A program made the position numbers and the translations under genes. A DNA stretch of 28,427 nt, from assembly GCA_038061595.1 (NCBI GenBank), contig JBBTYZ010000008.1:1-28427 (forward strand). The letters are read 5' to 3'. Shown here one piece after another: positions 13,861 to 20,018 of the stretch (positions are counted from its first letter, which is position 1; every line of letters starts with the position of its first letter). The notes beneath the pieces are model-generated. The model did not search any database, had not been told where the DNA came from, and saw only the letters and a program-made list of their open reading frames with translations. This DNA is from JBBTYZ01 sp038061595. Lineage in GTDB: Bacteria; Patescibacteriota; Minisyncoccia; UBA6257; GWB1-50-10.

Positions 13861-13985
13861 GCGGGATTTGAACCGAAGGCCAAAATCACGAAGTGATGAG
13901 GTCTCGACCGAAGGGAGAGGCAAATCCCGTCAGCTGCGCAACTAAAATGGTACTTCGTTTCACGAAGCGATTGAATCGCTAACCT
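13861..13985. repeat. Palindrome-rich, tRNA-derived segment
   Basis: This non-coding block is packed with small inverted repeats: CGGGATTTG (13862-13870) with CAAATCCCG (13921-13929), ATCAC/GTGAT (13885-13897), CTTCGT/ACGAAG (13953-13967) and AGCGAT/ATCGCT (13966-13980). ACCGAAGG occurs twice (13872 and 13907). One outer arm is the T-arm sequence of the duplicated tRNA-Asp end. It resembles a REP-like or degenerate integration scar. No open frame is supported here. Confidence 0.55.
13921..13947 (+). repeat. Direct repeat, copy 2 of the tRNA-Asp 3' end
   Basis: A perfect 27-base copy of 13792-13818. No acceptor 5' strand, D arm or anticodon arm precedes it, so it is not a second tRNA gene but a detached 3' half. 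Confidence 0.85.
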
Positions 13986-14012
13986 CGTTCCTCGCTAAGT
14001 GATTCTAATCGA

Positions 14013-14040
14013 TTGACTTTCTCGCGCGCATAAATAGACT
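14013..14040 (+). promoter_or_regulatory. Promoter of the GNAT-like gene
   Basis: TTGACT (14013-14018), a 16-base spacer and TAGACT (14035-14040) precede the ATG at 14085 by about 45 bases, leaving a leader with a GGGAG SD. Confidence 0.45.
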
Positions 14041-14084
14041 GTAGTTAGTTCTACGATTCTCATCCACTCAATTTGGGAGCGAAC

Positions 14085-14456
14085 ATGGAGATCAGACCAG
14101 TGAAATGGCTTGATTGGCGAAAAGGCCTGTTTGAGACACTTGAAACATTGATGCCGGTTGGAGTATTCACAAGCGCATGGCGGACAGAGGTGATTACCAA
14201 GATGGAAGCAAATCCAGATCAGACCATCTTTGTTGCGGAAGAAAACGGCAAGGTGGTGGGTGCGGCTACATTGATTATTGAACGGACTTTTTTCCATGGC
14301 GGGACAAGTTTTGCCTACATTACTCATGTGGCAACCCGCAAAGAACTGCCGGACCAATACAGACAGACGCTCAGAAAGGCTCTTATAGACCACCTCACCA
14401 AAGAGGCACAAGAAAGACATTGTTATCAAGTCAGGATCATCTATCACGAAAACTAA
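14085..14456 (+). CDS. Small GNAT-type N-acetyltransferase-like protein
   Basis: A 123-residue cytosolic protein whose start is fixed by GGGAG five bases before the ATG (a TTG twelve bases earlier is in frame but less likely). The order of elements follows glucosamine-phosphate acetyltransferase-like GNATs: an N-terminal MEIRPVKWLDW strand-helix, FVAEENGKVVGAATLIIERTF strands, YITHVATRKELPDQYRQTLRKALIDHL as the acetyl-CoA-binding strand-loop-helix, and a final CYQVRIIYHEN strand. The canonical R/Q-x-x-G-x-G/A loop is replaced by ELPDQYRQ, and the protein stops where GNATs normally continue for two more strands, so catalytic activity is uncertain. It lies just downstream of the tRNA-Asp-derived repeat and is convergent with the Cys-rich gene. 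Confidence 0.7.
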   Translation: MEIRPVKWLDWRKGLFETLETLMPVGVFTSAWRTEVITKMEANPDQTIFVAEENGKVVGAATLIIERTFFHGGTSFAYITHVATRKELPDQYRQTLRKALIDHLTKEAQERHCYQVRIIYHEN

Positions 14457-14461
14457 CAAAA

Positions 14462-14495
14462 AGCGCTCCGATGTACATCGGAGCGCTATATTTTT
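14462..14495. terminator. Bidirectional terminator between the GNAT-like and Cys-rich genes
   Basis: A perfect 26-base palindrome (14462-14487, half-site AGCGCTCCGATGT) has ATATTTTT on its right and five A residues on its left, so both convergent transcripts gain a U-tract. Confidence 0.85.
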
Positions 14496-14510
14496 ATCCA
14501 CGCTCATCCT

Positions 14511-14708
14511 TTATCCAGCAGGGGCACATTCACATCTCATTTCATGAGAAAGCAAGTGATGGAAAAAAAATCCACAAAACTTGCATTTCCCGTCACAGCA
14601 GGATCCGTCGCAAACGACCTTGTCATCTACATGACACTCGTGAGTACACCTATGGAATTGAAGATCAGAAAGCCAATCGGAGGACTGGCGTGAATCGTCA
14701 GGAATCAC
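14511..14708 (-). CDS. Small Cys-rich (probably zinc-binding) protein
   Basis: A 65-residue protein starting at GTG 14708, six bases after a strong AAGGAG SD. It contains ten cysteines, clustered as CTHEC, VVCDGSCCDGKCKFCG and MRCEC, with several His residues. Closely spaced Cys pairs with His suggest metal (zinc or iron) binding. I do not recognise the family. Support for it being real comes from the SD, its own promoter-like sequence at 14746-14773, and the shared bidirectional terminator placed directly after its stop. No signal peptide or membrane segment is visible. Confidence 0.7.
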   Translation of the reverse strand: MIPDDSRQSSDWLSDLQFHRCTHECHVDDKVVCDGSCCDGKCKFCGFFFHHLLSHEMRCECAPAG

Positions 14709-14745
14709 TCGATTCTCCTTCAGACTATTTCTGTGTTCTCATTAG

Positions 14746-14773
14746 AATTTAGCAGATGAGACGGAAAAGTAAA
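14746..14773 (-). promoter_or_regulatory. Promoter of the Cys-rich gene
   Basis: TTTACT (14768-14773) is followed after 16 bases by TAAATT (14746-14751), preceded by TGC as an extended -10. It abuts the gatA stop codon, giving this gene a transcript of its own. Confidence 0.45.
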
Positions 14774-16216
14774 CTACAACTTTTCGTAGTATTGCCCAAG
14801 GCCCAAAATATCTTTCTCGCGAAAATACTTCCCTATAAGCTGAAAGCCTATGGGTAATTCCTTATCTGCTAAAGAATATTTCTTAACCGGGATAGAGATC
14901 GCAGGAAGACCTGCAAGATTCGCGGGGATTGTGAATATATCGGAAAGGTACATTTGCATCGGATCTGCGGTTTTTTCTCCTATTTTGAAAGCGGGAGTTG
15001 GGGTAACCGGCGTCAAAACTACATCTACTTTTTTGAAAGCTTCGTCAAAATCTCTTTTGATAAGCGTCCTAACTTTTTGAGCTTTTGCATAGTAAGCATC
15101 ATAATATCCCGAAGATAGGACGAAAGTGCCCAATAATATTCTCCTTCTAGCCTCTGCGCCAAAACCCAATCCTCTATTTTTTAGATACAAATCTTTTAGA
15201 TTCTTGATTTCCAAATCGGGTATGCGCGCATAACGGATGCCATCAAAACGAGCCAGGTTGGTGCTCACCTCCGCCGGCATTATTATGTAGTAAACAGAGA
15301 GAGCGTATTTTGTGTTTGGCAAACTGATTTCCTCAAACTTCAGGCCCAAACTTTTTAATTTTGCTATTGCTAAATCCATCCCGTCCGAAACCTTTTTATC
15401 AAGCCCCGAAATAAAATACTCCTTGGGTAAACCTATTTTTAAATTCTTCAGGTCATCCAAATCCGGATTAATAACGTCGTCATAATCGGTATCCACACTA
15501 GTTGAATCAAACTCGTCCTTACCGGATATCGCTTTAAAGAGGATTGCCGCATCCTCAACTGTTCTTGTAATCGGTCCAATCTGATCCAAGCTCGAAGACA
15601 TAGCAATGAGCCCATGCCGCGAAACCGCACCATATGTCGGTTTTAATCCGACAACTCCACAGAAAGCGGCGGGCTGTCTTATTGATCCGCCCGTATCTGA
15701 ACCCAGTGCTGCAAGGGCTATATTTGCAGCAACAGCTGCGGCAGAACCGCCGGAAGAACCTCCAGGGACTCGTTTGGGATCATAAGGGTTACGAGTAATC
15801 TGGAATGCAGAGTTTTCAGTAGAAGAGCCCATAGCAAATTCATCCATATTAGTTTTGCCCAACACAACCGCTCCGCCCTCCTTTAGTTTTTTAGTTACCG
15901 TTGCGTCATAGCTCGAAATATAGTTTTCCAAAATTTTTGAGCCAGCAGTTGTCCTTGACCCATCTACGAGCATGTTATCCTTAAGCGCCACAGGTACTCC
16001 TGCAATCGGACCGATTCTTCTCCCTTCAGAGATAGCAACATCAACCGCTTCTGCAGAACGAATCGCTTCCATCCCATGCAGGTTCAAATAAGCCCCAACT
16101 TCCCTGTCTTTATCGGCTATATAATTCAGATAGGCCTGAGTTATCTCAAGCGCAGAAAATTCTTTTCTAAGAAGGCCTTCTCCGAAACTTTTAATTGTTA
16201 AGTCGTGTAGGTGCAT
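14774..16216 (-). CDS. gatA: Asp/Glu-tRNA amidotransferase subunit A
   Basis: The 480-residue amidase subunit of GatCAB, which hydrolyses glutamine and passes ammonia to GatB so that misacylated Glu-tRNA-Gln or Asp-tRNA-Asn becomes Gln- or Asn-tRNA. The amidase signature is complete: the catalytic Lys in GVPVALKDNM (about residue 74), GSSTENSAF, the serine-rich VPGGSSGGSAAAVAA (about residue 150), and GSDTGGSIRQPAAFCGVVGLKP. Length is normal. The ATG lies 16 bases after the gatC stop. gatB is not in this window. Presence of GatCAB usually means that GlnRS, AsnRS or both are absent or bypassed. Confidence 0.97.
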   Translation of the reverse strand: MHLHDLTIKSFGEGLLRKEFSALEITQAYLNYIADKDREVGAYLNLHGMEAIRSAEAVDVAISEGRRIGPIAGVPVALKDNMLVDGSRTTAGSKILENYISSYDATVTKKLKEGGAVVLGKTNMDEFAMGSSTENSAFQITRNPYDPKRVPGGSSGGSAAAVAANIALAALGSDTGGSIRQPAAFCGVVGLKPTYGAVSRHGLIAMSSSLDQIGPITRTVEDAAILFKAISGKDEFDSTSVDTDYDDVINPDLDDLKNLKIGLPKEYFISGLDKKVSDGMDLAIAKLKSLGLKFEEISLPNTKYALSVYYIIMPAEVSTNLARFDGIRYARIPDLEIKNLKDLYLKNRGLGFGAEARRRILLGTFVLSSGYYDAYYAKAQKVRTLIKRDFDEAFKKVDVVLTPVTPTPAFKIGEKTADPMQMYLSDIFTIPANLAGLPAISIPVKKYSLADKELPIGFQLIGKYFREKDILGLGQYYEKL

Positions 16217-16232
16217 CTGCTTGGATAATGCC

Positions 16233-16523
16233 TTATTCGAAAACCGGCGGAATTTTCAAAAAACCGTCCTTTGATTCAGGAAATTGCTCCGTAGATTTTT
16301 TAGCATTGATTCTGCTCCCAACACCATCAACGCGAAACGAATTTTGCAATTGCGTGCCCCCGAACATCGGTTCTACCTTGTCGGTATCTATATCCTTAAG
16401 CTCTCCAAAATGTTCCAGTATTTTCTCTAAATCGCCAACAAGCGCTTCTTCTTCGGTCTTCTTTAGACCGATTCTTGCTAGATCTGATAAGATTTCAATT
16501 GTTTTTTTATCTACAATTCCCAT
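16233..16523 (-). CDS. gatC: Asp/Glu-tRNA amidotransferase subunit C
   Basis: A 96-residue GatC, the small subunit that wraps around and stabilises GatA and GatB. It shows the family pattern: an N-terminal helix IEILSDLARIGLKKTEEE, a second helix VGDLEKILEHFGELKDIDTD, the VEPMF stretch, and a C-terminal FLKIPPVFE that matches the usual F-K-V-P terminal motif. It precedes gatA by 16 bases and follows the ligA stop by 21 bases. There is no SD; a perfect TATAAT lies nine bases upstream, so gatCA may have an internal promoter and a near-leaderless mRNA. Confidence 0.93.
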   Translation of the reverse strand: MGIVDKKTIEILSDLARIGLKKTEEEALVGDLEKILEHFGELKDIDTDKVEPMFGGTQLQNSFRVDGVGSRINAKKSTEQFPESKDGFLKIPPVFE

Positions 16524-16532
16524 AAGAATCTT

Positions 16533-16538
16533 ATTATA
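16533..16538 (-). promoter_or_regulatory. -10 box before gatC
   Basis: A perfect TATAAT lies in the 21-base gap between the ligA stop and gatC ATG, nine bases before the ATG. The -35 region (TTTAAA at 16-base spacing) is weak. It would start a transcript almost at the start codon. Confidence 0.45.
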
Positions 16539-16544
16539 TATGAG

Positions 16545-18563
16545 TTAAATAAGTTTTAAAAATTCTATCTCGTTCATTACCCTAACGCCCAACTTTTTCG
16601 CTTTATCGTATTTTGAACCAGGATTCTCGCCCGCAACGACATAATCGGTTTTTTGAGATACGCTTTCAGAAACATCTCCACCCAATTCACGAATTTTCTC
16701 TTTTGCCTCATCACGAGACATCTTCGAAAGAGTTCCTGTGAGAACAAATGTTTTTCCAGATAACTTTTGATTTTTAATACCAGGTCCTTGGTTTTCGATG
16801 ACAATCCCTACCTTTTCCAGTTTTTCTAAAAATTTTATATTACGCGACTCGCGAAACCAACCATAAATACTCTCTGCGACCGCGGGGCCTACATCACGGA
16901 CTTTCTGCAGATCCTCCAAAGACAATGTTTTATATTTCGTAACAAGTTCCCTAATGCCCGTAACTGGAAATTGTCTTGCTAAGAGCAGTCCGGTTTCTGC
17001 GCCAACATGCAGAATCCCAAGACTATAAAGAAAGCGTGGAAGTGTTATTGTCTTATGCTCCCCCACTTCACGCACAATATTTTCGGCAGATTTTTCTCCG
17101 AAACGCTCCAATGTCTTAATATCGCCTTCTTTTAAAGAAAAAATGTCTGCAGCATCCAATATCAGACCCTCATCCAAAAAACGATCAATAATCTTTGCAC
17201 CCAATCCTCTTATATCAAATGCTGAACGAGAAACAAAATGGTAAAGCGTTTCTCGGTGCACAGCGCCACACCTAGAATTGGAACAACGATAAATTGCACC
17301 GTCACGTAAAATTTTTGAGCCGTCAAAAGGACAAACAACCGGCATATGAAACTCTTTTTCTTTACCATTACGGAGTTCTTTCAAAACCTTCGTAATTTTA
17401 GGGATCACATCCCCGGCACGACTTACAATCACCGTGTCGCCTATTCTCGCTCCCAATCTTTGGATTTCATCGTAATTATGAAGCGTTGCGTGAGTTATGG
17501 TTATTCCACCCACTCCGACCGGTTCAAGTTCGGCAACAGGAGTTAAGGCTCCTGTACGCCCTATCTGGATCTTTATGCCCTTAATCTTCGTTGTTGCTTC
17601 CTTGGGAGAAAATTTATAAGCAATTGCGGCACGAGGGGCCTTGCCAATCACGCCCGCGTTATTAAAAACTTCGTCATTATTCAAAATCACCACAACTCCA
17701 TCAACTTCATAGGGTAGTTTTTCGCGATGGTGTTCCCAATAATTCCTGAATTCAAAAACCTCTTTTAAAGAGTGAACCAATTTGTTATTGGGATTTGTTT
17801 TAAACCCCCAATCGCGGAGAATTTCGTGCTCGCTTTCGTGTTCTTCTTGCCCAACATTCGTTACTATGCCGTATTGGAACGAATCAAGTTTGCGAGATGC
17901 GGTAATTTTTGGATCAAGCTGACGCATAGATCCAGCCGCAACGTTTCTCGGATTCGCATAGACTTTTACACCTGCTTTAACTTGCTCTTTATTCATCCTT
18001 TCAAATTCTTTCTTGGTTAAAAAAACCTCGCCCCTAACTACTAACCTTGTCGGTACTTTCAATTTTGGATTTTCAACTTTTAACTTTAGGGGTATTGCTT
18101 CAACCGTTTTAAGGTTTTGCGTAATATCCTCCCCAACCAAACCATCACCCCTTGTTGCGCCGTGAATAAAAAAACCGTTCTCGTAAACCAGCTCTATAGC
18201 AAGCCCGTCAATTTTTAGTTCGCAATAAAATTCTTGTTTCACTTTCTCCCCCAAATAATTCTCAACTCTTGTAAGCCAATCTTCCATATCACTCTCCGAA
18301 AAAGCATCATTAAAAGAAAGCATTGGTTCCTCGTGACGAACTTTTTTGAACTGTTTTAAGGGCTTACCGCCCACACGCTGCGTGGGAGAGTCTGGTGTAA
18401 CGAGCTGCGGAAATTGTTGTTCCAGATCAAAAAGTTCTTTCTTAAGAGAATCCAGCACCTCATCGGATACCAATTCCTGATCTAGAACATGATATGCGTA
18501 ACGGTATTTGTCTATGACTTTCTTAAGATGCGAGACTCTTTCTTTGGCCTTAATCTTATCCAT
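16545..18563 (-). CDS. ligA: NAD-dependent DNA ligase
   Basis: The 672-residue ligase that seals nicks in replication and repair using NAD+. Domain Ia (YRYAYHVLDQELVSDEVLD) binds NMN, the adenylation motif ELKIDG has Lys117, then an OB-fold, a zinc finger, helix-hairpin-helix repeats and a C-terminal BRCT domain (KTFVLTGTLSKMSRDEAKEKI, about residues 595-672). The zinc finger is atypical: it has Cys411, Cys427 and Cys432, but the second ligand position is Asp414 (CPFDGS instead of CPxCGS). Its ATG overlaps the TAA of the upstream PilX-like gene by one base (TAATG), implying translational coupling to the pilin array. Confidence 0.97.
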   Translation of the reverse strand: MDKIKAKERVSHLKKVIDKYRYAYHVLDQELVSDEVLDSLKKELFDLEQQFPQLVTPDSPTQRVGGKPLKQFKKVRHEEPMLSFNDAFSESDMEDWLTRVENYLGEKVKQEFYCELKIDGLAIELVYENGFFIHGATRGDGLVGEDITQNLKTVEAIPLKLKVENPKLKVPTRLVVRGEVFLTKKEFERMNKEQVKAGVKVYANPRNVAAGSMRQLDPKITASRKLDSFQYGIVTNVGQEEHESEHEILRDWGFKTNPNNKLVHSLKEVFEFRNYWEHHREKLPYEVDGVVVILNNDEVFNNAGVIGKAPRAAIAYKFSPKEATTKIKGIKIQIGRTGALTPVAELEPVGVGGITITHATLHNYDEIQRLGARIGDTVIVSRAGDVIPKITKVLKELRNGKEKEFHMPVVCPFDGSKILRDGAIYRCSNSRCGAVHRETLYHFVSRSAFDIRGLGAKIIDRFLDEGLILDAADIFSLKEGDIKTLERFGEKSAENIVREVGEHKTITLPRFLYSLGILHVGAETGLLLARQFPVTGIRELVTKYKTLSLEDLQKVRDVGPAVAESIYGWFRESRNIKFLEKLEKVGIVIENQGPGIKNQKLSGKTFVLTGTLSKMSRDEAKEKIRELGGDVSESVSQKTDYVVAGENPGSKYDKAKKLGVRVMNEIEFLKLI

Positions 18564-18925
18564 TACGGTGATACGTTCTCAAAGATGGTCTCCAAAATCC
18601 TAATTACCTTATTACCGGCCGCAAATCCTTTTGAAGTTATATTAATTGATGTCGGAGCAAGAGACGACTGGATTACCACCGAAACCGAAGTGTCGTTGAA
18701 AACAGGAACGGGTATGTTCCCAATATCTCCCTTAAAATATGCCCAACTGGCGGACTCCACTCCAGCGTCTGCGGCATACAAAGCTTTTGCAGAATTAACC
18801 GCATCATTTGCACTCTTTATCTGATAAAGAGTTAAAAGCCCGGCAACCGCAGAAGCACTCAGAAGCACTCCACCCAGAAGCATTACGCTCAAAATCATTA
18901 CTTGGCCGTTATTTTGTTTAATCAT
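18563..18925 (-). CDS. PilX-like minor pilin/assembly protein
   Basis: A 120-residue protein starting at ATG 18925, one base after the stop of the PilW-like gene; a GTG at 18940 would add five residues. The N-terminus MIKQNNGQVMILSVMLLGG followed by AVAGLLTLYQIKSAND is a single membrane helix, and SAKALYAADAGVESASWA matches the Y-A-A-E/D-A-G-E/V block found in PilX-like proteins of type IV pili. The remainder is a small beta-rich domain. In other systems PilX is a minor pilin promoting assembly. It lacks the GFTLxE cleavage motif, as is common in the PilX group. It overlaps ligA by one base. Confidence 0.7.
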   Translation of the reverse strand: MIKQNNGQVMILSVMLLGGVLLSASAVAGLLTLYQIKSANDAVNSAKALYAADAGVESASWAYFKGDIGNIPVPVFNDTSVSVVIQSSLAPTSINITSKGFAAGNKVIRILETIFENVSP

Positions 18926-18926
18926 G

Positions 18927-19490
18927 TTATTGGATTTCACTTGGTAATATCCTGCCGCTTATCGTTGTTTGAAAATCCACAGTGTTTCCACTCAACTGTG
19001 GATCAGATGGTCCAAATTTTGAAAAAACAGTAATCCGCCAGGAATCATTGGTTGTGGGCAATTGGGTGTTTACGAAACAAAGCCGAGATACGGAGACATT
19101 CGGAGGCGTGAGCACATAAAAAGGTTCTGTGGTGCAACCCGCTGCATCGCACTCCCGCCTTTCTATCGCGTTGCTCTGAAGATGATACGTCACCCCCTTG
19201 CTCTTGGAATTGGTAAATTTTAGTTCATCGAATTGACCAGTACCACAAAGAGATGTAGGAAAATTATTCAGAGTAAAGTTATATCCGCTTCTTATTTCTC
19301 TAGATATTTGTTCAACAACCAAACTGGCATTGCTATTCACCGACATTATCTGATTGGCCGCCCTCTGTGTTCTCAAAGACCTTACAAATGCGCCCGAAGA
19401 AATCGTAACCGCTACCAAAAAAAGGGACATAGCAACCATTAGCTCCACAAGCGTAAAACCATCATTCAATCCTGAATTGCTAATTTTCAA
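18927..19490 (-). CDS. PilW/PulJ-like minor prepilin
   Basis: A prepilin with cleavage motif DG-FTLVELMVAMSLFLVAV, followed by a Ser/Gln-rich helix (NQIMSVNSNASLVVEQISREI) and a beta-rich globular domain containing four cysteines. This layout matches PilW/GspJ-like minor pilins. The frame is open to 19526, but that would use a TTG without an SD overlapping the upstream gene by 19 bases. I prefer the TTG at 19490 (187 residues), which lies after the upstream stop and has AGGAAA 11 bases before it; the choice is uncertain. The leader residues LKISNSGLND derive from an A/T-rich short repeat also seen near 23863-24065. Confidence 0.75.
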   Translation of the reverse strand: MKISNSGLNDGFTLVELMVAMSLFLVAVTISSGAFVRSLRTQRAANQIMSVNSNASLVVEQISREIRSGYNFTLNNFPTSLCGTGQFDELKFTNSKSKGVTYHLQSNAIERRECDAAGCTTEPFYVLTPPNVSVSRLCFVNTQLPTTNDSWRITVFSKFGPSDPQLSGNTVDFQTTISGRILPSEIQ

Positions 19491-19507
19491 TTTTAAATAT
19501 TTCCTGG

Positions 19508-20005
19508 TTATGGACGTACTCGCCAATTAAAAAAATGGTCTTCTAACGAGATATTTTGCGCAGACCCACGAATTGTCCAGTTTATGTTTGAAACAACGCG
19601 CATTTCATTTGAACTGACGTTCGTTATGTTGATCGTTCTCGAAAACGCGGACGTCGGCTTAGTCCCGTCATAATTATAAACACCGGTTGCCGAATCAAAA
19701 CGCAAAGGTCGTGGTGAAGCCCCAGAAACAAGAGCGGTGCTATTATAAGCGGCCTCCCAAGCTCCGGGAGCGCAACAGGCACTCCAGCCACGACCGTCCA
19801 CAAAATCATTTTCAATTAAACTTTTAACAACTTCTATTCCTTCAACGGCTAAATAAGTTGCGATGAATTTATGTCCGATATCTTTATTCAAACCAAGCGA
19901 GCGAGAAAGCAAACCAAGCACCCCCAGAAGCCCCACGACAGAAATGCTAATACTTACGATTGCTTCAACAATCAAACTGCCGTTATTTTCTTTAATGAAA
20001 CTCAT
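19508..20005 (-). CDS. PilV-like minor prepilin
   Basis: A 165-residue prepilin with a short leader, MSFIKENNG, and then SLIVEAIVSISISVVGLLGVL, the type III signal pattern in which Glu at position +5 is kept. The following segment FIATYLAVEGIEVVKSLIEND matches the A-x-x-A-x-E-G-x-E pattern of PilV/PulI-type proteins. A beta-rich domain with WSACCAPGAW follows. It would be processed by PilD and inserted near the pilus tip. Between it and the metalloprotease gene upstream there are 13 bases. Confidence 0.78.
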   Translation of the reverse strand: MSFIKENNGSLIVEAIVSISISVVGLLGVLGLLSRSLGLNKDIGHKFIATYLAVEGIEVVKSLIENDFVDGRGWSACCAPGAWEAAYNSTALVSGASPRPLRFDSATGVYNYDGTKPTSAFSRTINITNVSSNEMRVVSNINWTIRGSAQNISLEDHFFNWRVRP

Positions 20006-20018
20006 AATATCTAAAATA

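Noticed and set aside
13921..13947. A second tRNA-Asp gene
   Set aside because: Only the T arm and acceptor 3' strand are present; no D arm or anticodon arm precedes them.
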